Positions 10,167-21,259 of a DNA stretch of 64,000 bases are shown here, piece after piece. The stretch lies in contig CAVZVW010000001.1 of NCBI GenBank assembly GCA_963778845.1, positions 248,001-312,000 of the forward strand. Reading direction: 5' to 3'. Positions within the stretch are counted from its first letter, which is position 1. Each line of letters starts with the position of its first letter. The notes under the pieces are model-generated. The model did not search any database, was not told the DNA's origin, and worked only from the letters and a program-made list of their open reading frames with translations. Origin of the DNA: CAVZVW01 sp963778845 (GTDB taxonomy: Bacteria; Actinomycetota; Actinomycetes; Actinomycetales; Kineosporiaceae). The position numbers were made by a program, and so were the translations under genes.

Positions 10167-11679
10167 GGCAGCGTCGTCCCCTCACGCGGTTGTTCGACAT
10201 CGTGCTCCGCGGCAGCGGCCGGTCCGCCGGCGCCCTGGACGTCGCGGGTCTGGCGGCCGCGGCCGCGGCCGCGGCTGCGGCTGCGGCGCTACCCGCACGG
10301 CGGCGCTGCACCCAACCCTCGACGTTGCGCTGGCGGCCCCGCGCCACCGCCATCGCCCCGGCAGGCACGTCCGAGGTGATCACGGAGCCCGCGGCGGTGT
10401 ACGCCCCGTCCCCGATGGTCACGGGAGCCACCAGCATCGTGTCGCTGCCGACCCGGACGTGGTCGCCCACGAGGGTCACGTGCTTGGCCACCCCGTCGTA
10501 GTTGACGAACACCGTCGCGGCGCCGATGTTCGAGCCGACCCCGATGCGCGCGTCGCCGACGTAGGACAGGTGGGGCACCTTCGACCCCTCGCCGATGACC
10601 GCGTTCTTCGTCTCGACGAAGCCGCCGATCTTGCCTCTCGCGCCGAGGTCGGTGCCGGGCCGCAGGAACGTGAACGGCCCCACGTCTGCCCCGGCGCCCA
10701 CTCGGGCCCCACGGGCGTGGGTGCGCACCACCGAGGCGCCCTCGCCGACGTGGCAGTCGGTGAGGGTGCAGTCCGGCCCGACGCTCGCGCCCGACTCGAT
10801 GCACGTCGTCCCGTGCAGCTGGACCCCGGGCAGCAGGGTCACGTCCGGCGCCAGCCGCACCTCGACGTCCACCCAGGTCGTCGGGGGGTCGACGACGCTG
10901 ACGCCGGCGAGCATCCACTCGTGGACGACCCGGCGGTTCAGCTCCGCACCGAGCGCGGCCAGCTGGGCTCGGTCGTTGACCCCCTCCACCTGCCACAGGT
11001 CGCCGGTCGTCACCGCGCGCACCGCATGGCCGCCCGCCCGCGCGATCGCCACGACGTCGGTGAGGTAGCGCTCGCCCTGGGCGTTGGCCGCACCCACCCG
11101 TGACAGCGCATCACGCAGAACGGCGGCGTCGAAGGCGTAGATCCCGGAGTTGATCTCGAGGACGGCCCGCTGCTCGGCCGTGGCGTCCTTGAACTCCACG
11201 ATCGCGACGACGTCGCCGGCCGGCCCCCGCAGGACGCGCCCGTAGGCCGCGGGGTCGGCGACCTCGGCGGTGAGGATCGTCACCGCCGAGCCTGCCGCCG
11301 TGTGCTCGGACACCAGGTCGCGCAGGGTCCGGGTCGAGAGCAGAGGGACGTCGCCGTAGGTGACGACCACGGTGCCCGCAAGGTCGCCGGGCAGGGCGTC
11401 GAGCCCGCACTCGACGGCGCGCGCCGTCCCCTTGACGTCGTCCTGGTCGGCGACGACGGCCAGGGGGTCGACGTCGGCGACGTGCCCGGCCACGAGGTCG
11501 CGCCCGTGCCGGACGACGACGACGAGGTGGTCGGGCTCCAGGCCCCGCGCGGCGGCCATCGCGTGGCCCAGCAGCGAGCGCCCGCCGATGCGGTGGAGCA
11601 CCTTGGGAGTCCTCGAGCGCATCCGGGTGCCCTCACCCGCTGCGAGGACCACGACGGCCGCCGGGTGGGGCTGGCTCAC
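10163..11679 (-). CDS. glmU: Bifunctional GlcNAc-1-P uridyltransferase / glucosamine-1-P acetyltransferase (one frameshift near the end)
   Basis: GlmU makes UDP-GlcNAc for peptidoglycan. The N-terminal pyrophosphorylase domain starts VVVLAAGEGTRMRSRTPKVL (GTG start at 11679). The C-terminal left-handed beta-helix acetyltransferase has hexapeptide repeats through FLRPGTDLGARGKIGGFVETK and NYDGVAKHVT. The alanine-rich tail is encoded by a GCC/GCG run at about 10255-10285. There the frame as written slips and would read 160 bases into prs. In the alternative phase the tail ends EHDVEQPREGTTLP with a TGA overlapping the prs ATG. I take that as the true end. Confidence 0.93.
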
Positions 11680-11748
11680 GCGAGAGGCCTCCTCGCATCG
11701 GGCTGACGCGGGTTGTCCGGGGTGGGCGGGTCGATCCTACTCGCGGTG

Positions 11749-11820
11749 CTCCGCCCCCCCGATTCGAACAGGGACCTCAAGGCACCAAAGGCCTGTGTGC
11801 TGCCGTTACACCAGGGCGGA
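11749..11820 (-). tRNA. tRNA-Gln (anticodon TTG)
   Basis: Acceptor arms TCCGCCC/GGGCGGA, T-arm CCCTG-TTCGAAT-CGGGG and anticodon loop CTTTGGT (anticodon TTG) are readable on the minus strand. CCA is not encoded. One anticodon-stem pair is a C-U mismatch. The position just upstream of glmU matches the conserved actinobacterial order. Confidence 0.85.
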
Positions 11821-11975
11821 CCGAGCCGGAGCCCGGCTCATGGGCCCAGTGTGCCAAAGGCGGCCGGGCGCACCGCCGCCCGGGCATCGCCGCCGCCGCT
11901 CGCACGGGCATCGCCGCCGCTCGGGCATTGGGGCCCTGCTGCATTCGGGCGCTGCGCCACGGGGGCTGGACAACC

Positions 11976-12004
11976 CTACGCAACCGTAGGTTACGGTTGC
12001 GTAG
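11976..12004. promoter_or_regulatory. Perfect 13-bp inverted repeat (operator) upstream of the desaturase
   Basis: CTACGCAACCGTA at 11976-11988 and TACGGTTGCGTAG at 11992-12004 form a perfect palindrome with a 3-bp centre. It lies about 80 bases before the desaturase start. Its symmetry and size fit a dimeric repressor site. The TetR-family gene at 13227 is the obvious candidate to bind it (inference). Confidence 0.75.
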
Positions 12005-12086
12005 CCCAAACACTCGCGCCACTCGGCACCCTGCCTCACCCGCCCCGTCACCCGCCCCCGCCCCCGTCACCGGAGTCAGAACCGAC

Positions 12087-13073
12087 ATGACACCCACACC
12101 TGCTCAAACCGGCACTGCCGATGCGCCCGACGTCGCGACGACCGTCCCCGGCCTGGCCGGGCAGCCGGCCGAGCCCCTGATCGACCCGGTCCCCAAGTCC
12201 CGCGGCGAGCAGGTCGCGCTCTTCGCCTTCATCGCGGTCCCGTTCCTCGCCGTCCTGGCGGCGGTGCCGGTGGCGTGGGGCTGGGGACTCGGCTGGCTCG
12301 ACCTGACCCTGGCCGTCGTCATGTACACCGTGGCCGGGCTCGGGATCACCGTCGGCTTCCACCGCTACTTCACGCACGGGTCGTTCAAGGCCACCCGCGG
12401 GCTGAAGATCGCCCTGGCGGTCGCCGGGCTCGCTGGCCATCGAGGGACCGGTCGTGCGCTGGGTCGCCGACCACCGGCGACACCACGCGTTCAGCGACCG
12501 CGACGGCGACCCGCACTCCCCCTGGCGGTACGGGACCAGCGTCGGCGCCCTGGCCAAGGGGCTCTTCCACGCGCACATGGGCTGGCTTTTCGACTACGAG
12601 CAGACCAACCCGCGCAAGTACGCCCCCGACCTGCTGGCCGACCGCGACATCGCGGCGGTCTCGCGGCGGTTCATGCGTCTCGTCCTCGTCTCGCTGCTGC
12701 TGCCAGCCGTGCTCGGCGGCCTGCTCTCCTGGTCATGGCAGGGCGCCGTGACGGCCTTCTTCTGGGCTTCCCTGGTGCGGATCTCGCTGCTGCACCACGT
12801 CACCTGGTCGATCAACTCGATCTGCCACGTGATGGGCGAGCAGCCGTTCCGCAGCCGCGACCAGTCGGGCAACGTCTGGTGGCTGGCGATCCCGTCGTTC
12901 GGCGAGTCGTGGCACAACCTGCACCACGCCGACCCGACGTGCGCCCGGCACGGCGTGCTGCGCGGCCAGATCGACATCAGCGCACGCGTGATCGGGTGTT
13001 CGAGACGCTCGGCTGGGCCCTCGACGTCCGCTGGCCGACGCCTGAACGGCTCGCCCAGCGTAAGGCGACCTGA
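12087..13073 (+). CDS. Acyl-CoA/acyl-lipid delta-9-type fatty acid desaturase (two frameshifts)
   Basis: This is an integral-membrane di-iron desaturase that introduces a double bond into fatty acyl chains. After hydrophobic segments come the three histidine boxes: HRYFTH, then DHRRHHAFSD, and later WHNLHHADP. A WALDVRWPTPERLA tail closes the protein. The ATG at 12087 starts MTPTPAQTGTAD. The frame breaks near 12428 (extra G in GCCGGGCTC; restored reading AVAGSLAIEGPVVRWVADH) and near 12993 (base lost; restored VIRVFETLGW). All catalytic histidines are present across the joined frames. The palindrome upstream and TetR gene downstream suggest lipid-responsive control. Confidence 0.9.
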   Translation: MTPTPAQTGTADAPDVATTVPGLAGQPAEPLIDPVPKSRGEQVALFAFIAVPFLAVLAAVPVAWGWGLGWLDLTLAVVMYTVAGLGITVGFHRYFTHGSFKATRGLKIALAVAGLAGHRGTGRALGRRPPATPRVQRPRRRPALPLAVRDQRRRPGQGALPRAHGLAFRLRADQPAQVRPRPAGRPRHRGGLAAVHASRPRLAAAASRARRPALLVMAGRRDGLLLGFPGADLAAAPRHLVDQLDLPRDGRAAVPQPRPVGQRLVAGDPVVRRVVAQPAPRRPDVRPARRAARPDRHQRTRDRVFETLGWALDVRWPTPERLAQRKAT

Positions 13074-13226
13074 CCCTTCCCCACCCTTCCCCGCCTTGCC
13101 CGCCTTGCCACGACCGCGGCGGGCTGACGCCAGGCAAGCGGGCGGCGTCGGAGCCGGACAAGCCGGCGGCGTGGGAGCCGGCCGAGAGGGCGCGGGGCGC
13201 CGCGGGGCCGGCACGGCGACCCGGGC

Positions 13227-13928
13227 ATGATGGGCCTCGTGACCATCCCCCGCGAGGCGCGCACCGACCCGGCCGCCTCGCGCGGTGCCACCCGTAACGA
13301 GCGCCCCGTCCGGCGCTCCCGCATGACGGGCAAGCAGCGCCGCGAGCAGCTCCTCGACGTCGGGCGGCGGCTGTTCGCCGAGAAGGGCTTCGAGGGGACC
13401 AGCGTCGAGGAGATCGCGGCCACCGCAGAGGTGTCCAAGCCCGTCGTCTACGAGCACTTCGGCGGCAAGGAAGGCCTGTACGCGGTCGTCGTCGACCGGG
13501 AGATCCGCATCCTGCTCGACGCCATCACCGACTCGCTGTCCTCCGACGCCCACCCCCGCGTGCTGCTCGAGCAGGCGGCGCTGGCGCTGCTGGACTACAT
13601 CGAGACCTCGACGGACGGGTTCCGCATCCTCGTGCGCGACTCCCCCGTCACCCAGTCGACCGGCACGTTCGCGAGCCTCATCAGCGACGTCGCCAGCCAG
13701 GTCGAGCACATCCTCGCCGACGAGTTCAAGGCGCGCGGCCTCGAGACCCGGGCCGCCCCGCTCTACGCCCAGATGCTCGTCGGCATGGTCGCGCTCACCG
13801 GCCAGTTCTGGCTGGACCACCGCAAGCCGAAGAAGGCGGACGTCGCCGCGCACCTGGTGAATCTCGCGTGGAACGGGTTGTCCGGGCTCGAGCGACGGCC
13901 CCAGCTACGCGGGACGCCCCGACGGTGA
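13227..13928 (+). CDS. TetR/AcrR-family transcriptional regulator
   Basis: The N-terminal helix-turn-helix is clear: RREQLLDVGRRLFAEKGFEG, then TSVEEIAATAEVSKPVVYEHFGGKEGLYAVVVD, at about residues 37-90. The rest is an all-helical ligand and dimerisation domain. It follows the desaturase gene on the same strand, 150 bases downstream, so it may regulate that gene through the palindrome at 11976-12004 (inference). The start at 13227 leaves a basic N-terminal extension. GTG at 13239 is an alternative. Confidence 0.88.
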   Translation: MMGLVTIPREARTDPAASRGATRNERPVRRSRMTGKQRREQLLDVGRRLFAEKGFEGTSVEEIAATAEVSKPVVYEHFGGKEGLYAVVVDREIRILLDAITDSLSSDAHPRVLLEQAALALLDYIETSTDGFRILVRDSPVTQSTGTFASLISDVASQVEHILADEFKARGLETRAAPLYAQMLVGMVALTGQFWLDHRKPKKADVAAHLVNLAWNGLSGLERRPQLRGTPRR

Positions 13929-13956
13929 CGGCCCGCGACCCGCAGAAGGTGACGCC

Positions 13957-14476
13957 ATGACCGTGCCTGCGCGTGGACCCGCCGAGGACGAGGTCGACCG
14001 CATCGTGGCCGCCTGGCGGCGCGAGCGCCCTGACCTCGACGTCACCCCGCTGGAGGTGCTGTCCCGCGTCACCCGACTGGCGCGGCACCTCGACCGGGAC
14101 CGCTCGGCGGTCTTCGCGAAGTTCTCGCTGGAGTCCTGGGAGTTCGACGTGCTGGCGGCCCTGCGGCGCAGCGGCGCTCCCTACCAGCTCTCGCCCGACA
14201 CAGCTGATGACCCAGACCATGGTCACGAGCGGGACGATGACCAACCGCATCGACCGCATCGAGGAGCGCGGGCTGGCCCAGCGGCTGCCGGACCCTGCTG
14301 ACGGTCGCGGCGTGATGGTCCGCCTGACCGCCGGCGGACGTCGCGCGGTCGACGAGGCGCTGACCGACCTCCTCGAGCGCGAGCGCGTGCTGCTCGAGGT
14401 GCTGGACCCGGCGCGGCGCCGAGAGCTCGCCGGACTGCTGCGCAGGCTCGCCGCGCGCTACGACGACCGGGTCTGA
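13957..14476 (+). CDS. MarR-family transcriptional regulator (one frameshift)
   Basis: The start MTVPARGPAEDEVDRIVAAW leads into SRVTRLARHLDRDRSAVFAKF and the winged helix. In the second frame this continues PTQLMTQTMVTSGTMTNRID, then RLPDPADGRGVMVRLTAGGR. The DxRG wing motif (DGRG) is present. The frame changes near 14197, where dropping one G gives the continuous LSPTQLMTQ. It starts 28 bases after the tetR stop, probably in the same transcript. Its ligand is unknown. Confidence 0.87.
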
Positions 14477-14521
14477 GCCCCGCGGGCTCGGCGCAGCCGG
14501 GCACCTGCTCAGTCCGCCTGC

Positions 14522-16393
<1,872 letters not shown>

Positions 16394-16477
16394 GTCGCCC
16401 GTCAGCCCTCCCTTCGGCGTCCGCCGGGCCGTCGGCGTCGGTCCTGCCGTCGGCATCGGTCGGCCCGTCGGTGCGGG

Positions 16478-17401
16478 TCAGGCACGCACGGCCTCGACGA
16501 CCCTCGCGCCCGGGACCGGCCCGTGGGCCCGTCGGGCGTCGCGCACGGTCCCCGACGCCTCCAGCGCGACAGCGAGCTCGAGGGCGTGCTCGTGCCCGCG
16601 GGCGAGGAAGGCCACGCTCGGGCCGGAGCCCGACACGACCCCGCCGAGCGCGTGGTGCTCGCGGCCGACCGCCAGTGTGCGGTCCAGGGACGGGGCGAGG
16701 GAGCAGGCGGCCGCCTGCAGGTCGTTCTCGAGGGCATCGCCGAGGGCCTCGGGGTCCCCGGAGCGAAGGGCCTGCATCAGGCGGTCGGGCACGTGCGGCA
16801 CGGGCCGGCGGGTCCGTCTGCTGCGCAGCCTGTCGAGCTCGGCGTAGACGGCCGGCGTCGAGAGGCCGAAGCCGGCTGTCGCGATCACCCAGTGGTACTC
16901 CCCCCGGGCCAGGGCCGGGGTCAGCTCCTCCCCGCGTCCGGTCCCGATCGCCGTGCCGCCCAGGAGCGAGAACGGGACGTCGGCCCCCAGCTCCGCGCCG
17001 ATCTCGCGAAGCTCCTCGCGCGTCAGCCCGGTGTGCCACAAGGCGTCACAGGCCACGAGAGCAGCGGCGGCATCGGCCGAGCCGCCTGCCATCCCCCCCG
17101 CCACCGGGATGCCTTTGCGCAGGCGCAGGTGTGCGCCGGCCACGATGCCGGTGCGCTCGGCGAGCAGGTGGGCGGCGCGGGCAGCGAGGTTCGTCCCGTC
17201 CAGTGGTACGCCCGGCACGGGAGGACCCTCGAGGGAGACGCTGATGTCGTCGGCCGGCGCGGCGACGAGGTCGTCGAACAGGGATACGGCGTGGAAGACG
17301 GTCGCGATCTCGTGGTTCCCGTCGGCGCGGACACCTCCGACCGCCAGGCCAAGATTGACCTTGGCCGGTGCCCTGACGCTGACCTCCCGCGACGACGTCA
17401 T
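16478..17401 (-). CDS. ispE: 4-diphosphocytidyl-2-C-methyl-D-erythritol kinase
   Basis: This GHMP kinase acts in the MEP isoprenoid pathway. Motifs are VRAPAKVNLGLAVGGVRADG at the N-terminus, the ATP loop PVAGGMAGGSADAAAAL, and VVSGSGPSVAFLA near the C-terminus. Its 307 residues match the family. It lies 47 bases downstream of rsmA, the conserved rsmA-ispE pair. Confidence 0.96.
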   Translation of the reverse strand: MTSSREVSVRAPAKVNLGLAVGGVRADGNHEIATVFHAVSLFDDLVAAPADDISVSLEGPPVPGVPLDGTNLAARAAHLLAERTGIVAGAHLRLRKGIPVAGGMAGGSADAAAALVACDALWHTGLTREELREIGAELGADVPFSLLGGTAIGTGRGEELTPALARGEYHWVIATAGFGLSTPAVYAELDRLRSRRTRRPVPHVPDRLMQALRSGDPEALGDALENDLQAAACSLAPSLDRTLAVGREHHALGGVVSGSGPSVAFLARGHEHALELAVALEASGTVRDARRAHGPVPGARVVEAVRA

Positions 17402-17447
17402 GCGGTGCCGCCGTCCCCCCTCCTCCTCGCCCGGCCCACCCCGACCC

Positions 17448-18335
17448 TCACCCTAACCGCCGTGCGACATCGGCCCGCTCCTGCGCGAGGGCGGCGAACT
17501 CGGCCACGCCGAGCTGCTCGCCACGGGCGCGCGCATCGACCCCCGCGGCCTCGCAGACTCCCTGGGCGGCGTCCGCAGACCCTGCCCACGTGGCCAGCGC
17601 CGACCGCAGCGTCTTGCGTCGCTGGGAGAACGCAGCATCGATGCATGCGAAGACCTCGACGCGCTCGACCCGCGACGGCGGCGGGTCACGCCGCTCGAAG
17701 GACACCAGACCAGAGTCGACGTTGGGGACCGGCCAGAACACGGTGCGCGGCACCGACCCGGCACGGCGGACGTCGGCGTACCAGGCCGCCTTCACCGAGG
17801 GGATGCCGTAAGCGGGCTCACCGGGGCGTGCGGCCAGACGTCGAGCCACCTCCGCCTGCACCATCACCAGGCCCGAGCGCAGGTCGGGTGACCGTTCGAG
17901 CAGGGTGAGCAGCACGGGCACCGCGACGTTGTACGGCAGGTTGGCGACGAGCGTGTGCGCAGCCGCGCCGTCCGGGCCGGCCGGCAGCGAGGTCAGGGTG
18001 AACGCGTCCTGGGCGAGCACGACCAGCCGGTGGGCCAGGTGGCCAGCGTGGCGAGCGACGGTGGCCGGCAGCGCGTCCGCCAGCCGCAGATCCACCTCCA
18101 CGGCGACCACCTGTGCACCGGTCTCGAGCAGAGCCAGGGTCAGCGAGCCGAGCCCCGGCCCGATCTCCAGAACCGTGTCGGCGGGACCGACCTCGGCAAG
18201 GCGTGCGATGCGCCGCACGGTGTTCGCGTCGACGACGAAGTTCTGGCCCAGCGCCTTCGTCGGCCGCAGCCCGAGATCGGCGGCGAGGCGGCGGACCTGC
18301 GCGGGACCCAGCATGGCGACACCCGCGGCGGTCAT
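17448..18335 (-). CDS. rsmA: 16S rRNA (adenine-1518/1519 dimethyl)transferase RsmA
   Basis: Also called KsgA. It dimethylates two adjacent adenines near the 3' end of 16S rRNA, and loss gives kasugamycin resistance. SAM-binding motifs are GQNFVVDANTV and LEIGPGLGSLTLALLETG, followed by VVAVEVD. The N6-adenine methylase motif is NLPYNVAVPVLL. Length 295 residues is usual. It follows rpf but is separated from it by the strong hairpin at 18351-18392. Confidence 0.96.
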   Translation of the reverse strand: MTAAGVAMLGPAQVRRLAADLGLRPTKALGQNFVVDANTVRRIARLAEVGPADTVLEIGPGLGSLTLALLETGAQVVAVEVDLRLADALPATVARHAGHLAHRLVVLAQDAFTLTSLPAGPDGAAAHTLVANLPYNVAVPVLLTLLERSPDLRSGLVMVQAEVARRLAARPGEPAYGIPSVKAAWYADVRRAGSVPRTVFWPVPNVDSGLVSFERRDPPPSRVERVEVFACIDAAFSQRRKTLRSALATWAGSADAAQGVCEAAGVDARARGEQLGVAEFAALAQERADVARRLG

Positions 18336-18350
18336 GCGGCCAGCCTGGCA

Positions 18351-18392
18351 GACGAGCAGGCCCCGACCGGGAAGGGTCGGGGCCTGCTCGTC
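18351..18392 (-). terminator. Strong stem-loop terminator between rpf and rsmA
   Basis: A perfect 18-bp stem (18351-18368 with 18375-18392) closes a 6-nt loop. It lies between the rpf stop and the rsmA start on the minus strand, 27 bases beyond rpf. It should end or attenuate rpf transcription before rsmA. Confidence 0.88.
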
Positions 18393-18419
18393 AGGAGTCC
18401 TCGGCTTGTCCGGGACTCG

Positions 18420-19547
18420 TCAGGTGAAGAGCCAGTGGCCGCACGTCCACTGCCCGGCACCCGCGCGCTGGTAGAGGATCTCCGCGCGGTAGAGCTGCTC
18501 TGACGGCGAGGCGTTGATGGGGTTGCCCACACCGCCCACGGCGTGCCAGGTGCTGAGACTGAACTGGTACAGCCCGTAGTACCCGGACGGGTTGACCGCT
18601 CGAGGGTTGCCGCCCGACTCGCACTTGGCGAGGGCGGTCCAGTTGAGCGAGCCGACGCTGCCACCCACGCTGCGCGTGACGGTCGCGACGGGCTTGCTCT
18701 TCGTCCCCACGGCCAGCACCCGCGGCACCGGCGTGGAGGTCACCGTGGCCGAGACGAGTGCGCGCGCCGCGACCTTGCCGTTGACGATGACCACGTCGTA
18801 GACAGCGACTCGGCTGCCCGTACGCCCGCCCGCCAACACCTTCGACTGCCCTGTGTAGAGGCTGGACGTCGTGCGCCGGCTCGTGCCGTAGGCGAGGGTC
18901 TCGGTCGCGGTGACCCGACGGTGGTCGATGCGTGTGAGCACGACCTTCATGTCCTGGACGACGCGAGCGGTGGCGAGTGCCGAGAGCCGGTCGAAGGCCC
19001 GGATCGTCAGGCCCTGCTCGGCGAGCAGGTCCGCAACCGTCGGCGCCGTCGTCACCGTGGCGGTGGTCCGCCCGTCGGCCACGACTGTCACCTTCTTGGG
19101 CGTCGACACGCCAACCGTCAGGCCGCTGCGGCCGAGGGGCTGGGACCGCGAGACCGTCAGACGGTCGCCGTCGGTGCGGATCCCGAGTGCCGCCAGTGCG
19201 TCGTCGACCGTCGCCGCGGTCGTCCAGAACTCCTGCGGCCGGCCGTCGACGACCAGTGTGAACGGCCGTGCGAACCGGACGACGATCCGCTCACCGTCCT
19301 TGACCGGCGACGACGTCGCCGGTGCAACGAGGTCGCGAGCACTGACGTGGACCCCACGCTCGCCCAGGAGGTCGCCCACCGTGCCGGCCAACGCCGACAC
19401 GTGCGAGCTCTTGCCGTCCACGACCAGAGTGACGCTCTTGCTGGCGCTTGCGTAGGCGACGGTGCCGCCGACGACGAGGCTGAGGACGGCCGCGCTGGCG
19501 ACGAATCGGCCGACGCGACCGAGGTGGCCGGTAAGAGAAGAGAGCAC
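18420..19547 (-). CDS. Resuscitation-promoting factor RpfB-like transglycosylase
   Basis: This is a secreted muralytic enzyme that promotes regrowth of dormant cells. A basic N-terminus with one hydrophobic segment (FVASAAVLSLVVGGTVAYA) acts as signal or anchor. Three DUF348 repeats follow (SVTLVVDGKSSHVSALAGTV, FTLVVDGRPQEFWTTAATV, VTVVADGRTTATVTTAPTV), then a G5 domain. The Rpf lysozyme-like domain of about 77 residues starts LNWTALAKCESGGNPRAVNP, with the catalytic Glu in CESGG and YGLYQFSLSTW. I chose GTG at 19547 because GGAG lies four bases upstream; ATG at 19610 is an in-frame alternative. It is flanked by tatD and rsmA, as in other actinobacteria. Confidence 0.93.
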   Translation of the reverse strand: MLSSLTGHLGRVGRFVASAAVLSLVVGGTVAYASASKSVTLVVDGKSSHVSALAGTVGDLLGERGVHVSARDLVAPATSSPVKDGERIVVRFARPFTLVVDGRPQEFWTTAATVDDALAALGIRTDGDRLTVSRSQPLGRSGLTVGVSTPKKVTVVADGRTTATVTTAPTVADLLAEQGLTIRAFDRLSALATARVVQDMKVVLTRIDHRRVTATETLAYGTSRRTTSSLYTGQSKVLAGGRTGSRVAVYDVVIVNGKVAARALVSATVTSTPVPRVLAVGTKSKPVATVTRSVGGSVGSLNWTALAKCESGGNPRAVNPSGYYGLYQFSLSTWHAVGGVGNPINASPSEQLYRAEILYQRAGAGQWTCGHWLFT

Positions 19548-19716
19548 GATGCTCCAGACCTGGTACTGCCCGGGCACGGCGGGAGATGCACACGAGGCCC
19601 CGAGCACCACCGGCTTGCTGCCGACGTCAAGGTCCTACCGGACGACGTCGGCCGGCCTTCGCGCTCTCCCGGGTCGATAGTCCGATCCCGGCTGTCCGAG
19701 CAACCGTAACCGAATC

Positions 19717-19744
19717 GAGATCTGTGCGGGCACGCAGAGATCTC
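19717..19744. promoter_or_regulatory. 11-bp imperfect inverted repeat upstream of rpf
   Basis: GAGATCTGTGC at 19717-19727 faces GCAGAGATCTC at 19734-19744, with one mismatch and a 6-bp spacer, about 170 bases before rpf. It may be an operator or a leader hairpin. I see no match to the cyclic di-AMP riboswitch found before some other rpf genes. Confidence 0.4.
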
Positions 19745-19815
19745 CGGATGCGTCACATGATCGTTACGCTGCGTCGTCCCTGCAGGTCACACAGGAGTCG
19801 GCGATGTGGCCCAGA

Positions 19816-20757
19816 TCACATATTCTCTTGGTCCTCGGTGGTCCGCCACGGGCCGTAGAGGGCCCGCGAGCACTCGTTCAGAGCGGAGCACACCTCCTCG
19901 ACCGGCAGCCCCTTGACATCGGCGATGCGCCTCACCACGAGCGGGACGAGGTAGCTGGCGTTGGCCTGACCGCGGAACGGGTGCGGCGCAAGGTAGGGCG
20001 CATCGGTCTCGACCTGCATGTGCGCGAGCGGCGTGGCTGCCACGGCCTCGCGCAAGGCGTGGGCGTTCTTGAAGGTGACGGGTCCGGCGAACGAGAGATA
20101 CCAGCCACGCTCGACGCAGTAGCGTGCCATCGCCGCATCGCCTGAGTAGCAATGGAAGACGGTGCGCTCGGGTGCCCCCTCGGACTGCAGCACGCGAAGA
20201 ACGTCGTCATGGGCCTCGCGGTCGTGGATCTGCAGCACCTTGCCGAGCCGCTTGGCGAGGTCGATGTGCATGCGGAAGCAGTCCTCCTGAGCGGCCCGGC
20301 CGAGTCGGTCGTGCTCGGGTACCCAGTAGTGGTCGAGCCCGGTCTCGCCGATCACGCAGACGCGCGGATGCCCGGCCAGCTCCTCGATCTGGGCCATCGC
20401 GCTCGCCAGGATGTCGACGGGCTTGCCCGAACGTCTATGCCCCCCAACGACATGCTCCCCAACGGCTTTGGACGCCTCCGTCGGGTGTAGGCCGACCCCG
20501 CCGAGCATCGCAGGGAAGCGGTCGACCATGTCGACGGTCCACCTCGCGGCCTCGAGATCGCACCCGATCTGCACGACTCGAGTGACATTCACCTCGCGGG
20601 CCGCCGTCAACGCCTCGGCGACGTCCCAGCGCGCCTCCCCTACCCGGGCGTGGTCGAGGTGCGCGTGGTTGTCGACCACCGGCATCGGGAGCGGCTCCGG
20701 GGGCGGCGGCCGCCGGGACACCTGCGCCCCCGCGACCGGATCACGCTCGCGCGTCAT
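19816..20757 (-). CDS. tatD: TatD-family metal-dependent hydrolase/DNase
   Basis: This TIM-barrel amidohydrolase-type enzyme is a putative 3'-5' DNA exonuclease. Metal-ligand motifs are DNHAHLDHARV near residue 30, GETGLDHYW, LQIHDREAHDD, VFHCYSGDAAMA and VETDAPYLAPHPFRG. Its 313 residues include a short extra N-terminal tail before the first motif. It lies upstream of rpf on the same strand, the usual metG-tatD-rpf-rsmA-ispE order, but here a repeat island separates it from metG. Confidence 0.94.
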   Translation of the reverse strand: MTRERDPVAGAQVSRRPPPPEPLPMPVVDNHAHLDHARVGEARWDVAEALTAAREVNVTRVVQIGCDLEAARWTVDMVDRFPAMLGGVGLHPTEASKAVGEHVVGGHRRSGKPVDILASAMAQIEELAGHPRVCVIGETGLDHYWVPEHDRLGRAAQEDCFRMHIDLAKRLGKVLQIHDREAHDDVLRVLQSEGAPERTVFHCYSGDAAMARYCVERGWYLSFAGPVTFKNAHALREAVAATPLAHMQVETDAPYLAPHPFRGQANASYLVPLVVRRIADVKGLPVEEVCSALNECSRALYGPWRTTEDQENM

Positions 20758-20827
20758 GGCCGGAGGCTACCTCGACAGGCATCCCATCCTGCCGCCGCCC
20801 GGGGGAGCGCCGCACGTGGTATCGGTG

Positions 20828-20935
20828 ATCCCGGGTACGGCCCTTCGCGCGGGCGACTCCGCCCTGTACCACCCCAGAGTGGAACCTCAGTGAGCTTGTT
20901 CGCCATGCTTTGCATTGCACGCTGATACGCAACGG
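20828..20935. repeat. Left copy of an inverted ~105-bp repeat
   Basis: This segment, from CCCGGGTACGGCCC to GCACGCTGATACGCAACGG, recurs in inverted orientation at 21501-21602. The outer 37 bases differ at only two positions; the middle is more diverged. With its partner it brackets a 560-bp repeat-rich core between tatD and metG. Confidence 0.8.
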
Positions 20936-20970
20936 CCACGCGTTCCGTTTGCACCGCAGGCTGACAAGGC

Positions 20971-21150
20971 CATGCACGTCGCGCTCGGCCCTGCACGCCG
21001 CGCTCGCCCTCACGCCGCGCTCGGCCCTGCACGCCGCGGCTACGGCGCTGGCATGCACGCCGCGCTGGGCAATGCACGCCGCACTGGGCCATGCACGCCG
21101 CACTGGGCCATGCACGTCGCACTTTGTTCTGCACGCGTGTACGCACTGGG
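20971..21150. repeat. Degenerate ~19-bp tandem repeat, about eight units
   Basis: Units of the type GGCCATGCACGCCGCACTG recur through this stretch with point changes and small indels. No gene is credible here: reading frames on both strands give only low-complexity peptides. Confidence 0.8.
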
Positions 21151-21206
21151 CCGAGACCCCACCGTCACACACGACCACCGCCGGGTCGGACCGGTCGCCG
21201 GCCGTC

Positions 21207-21256
21207 AAGGCCATGAAGGCCATGAAGGCCATGAAGGCCATGAAGGCCATGAAGGC
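21207..21256. repeat. 9-bp tandem repeat (AAGGCCATG) x5
   Basis: Five perfect AAGGCCATG units run in tandem and end in a partial AAGGC. It is a simple minisatellite inside the repeat island. Confidence 0.9.
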
Positions 21257-21259
21257 GTG

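Noticed and set aside
19611..19815. Cyclic di-AMP (ydaO-type) riboswitch upstream of rpf
   Set aside because: Some actinobacterial rpf genes have one. I looked for its conserved core here and found only an unrelated imperfect palindrome.
20741..21250. Minus-strand frame starting MAFMAFMAFMAF
   Set aside because: It is a translation of the AAGGCCATG minisatellite and the 19-bp array, with no conserved domain.
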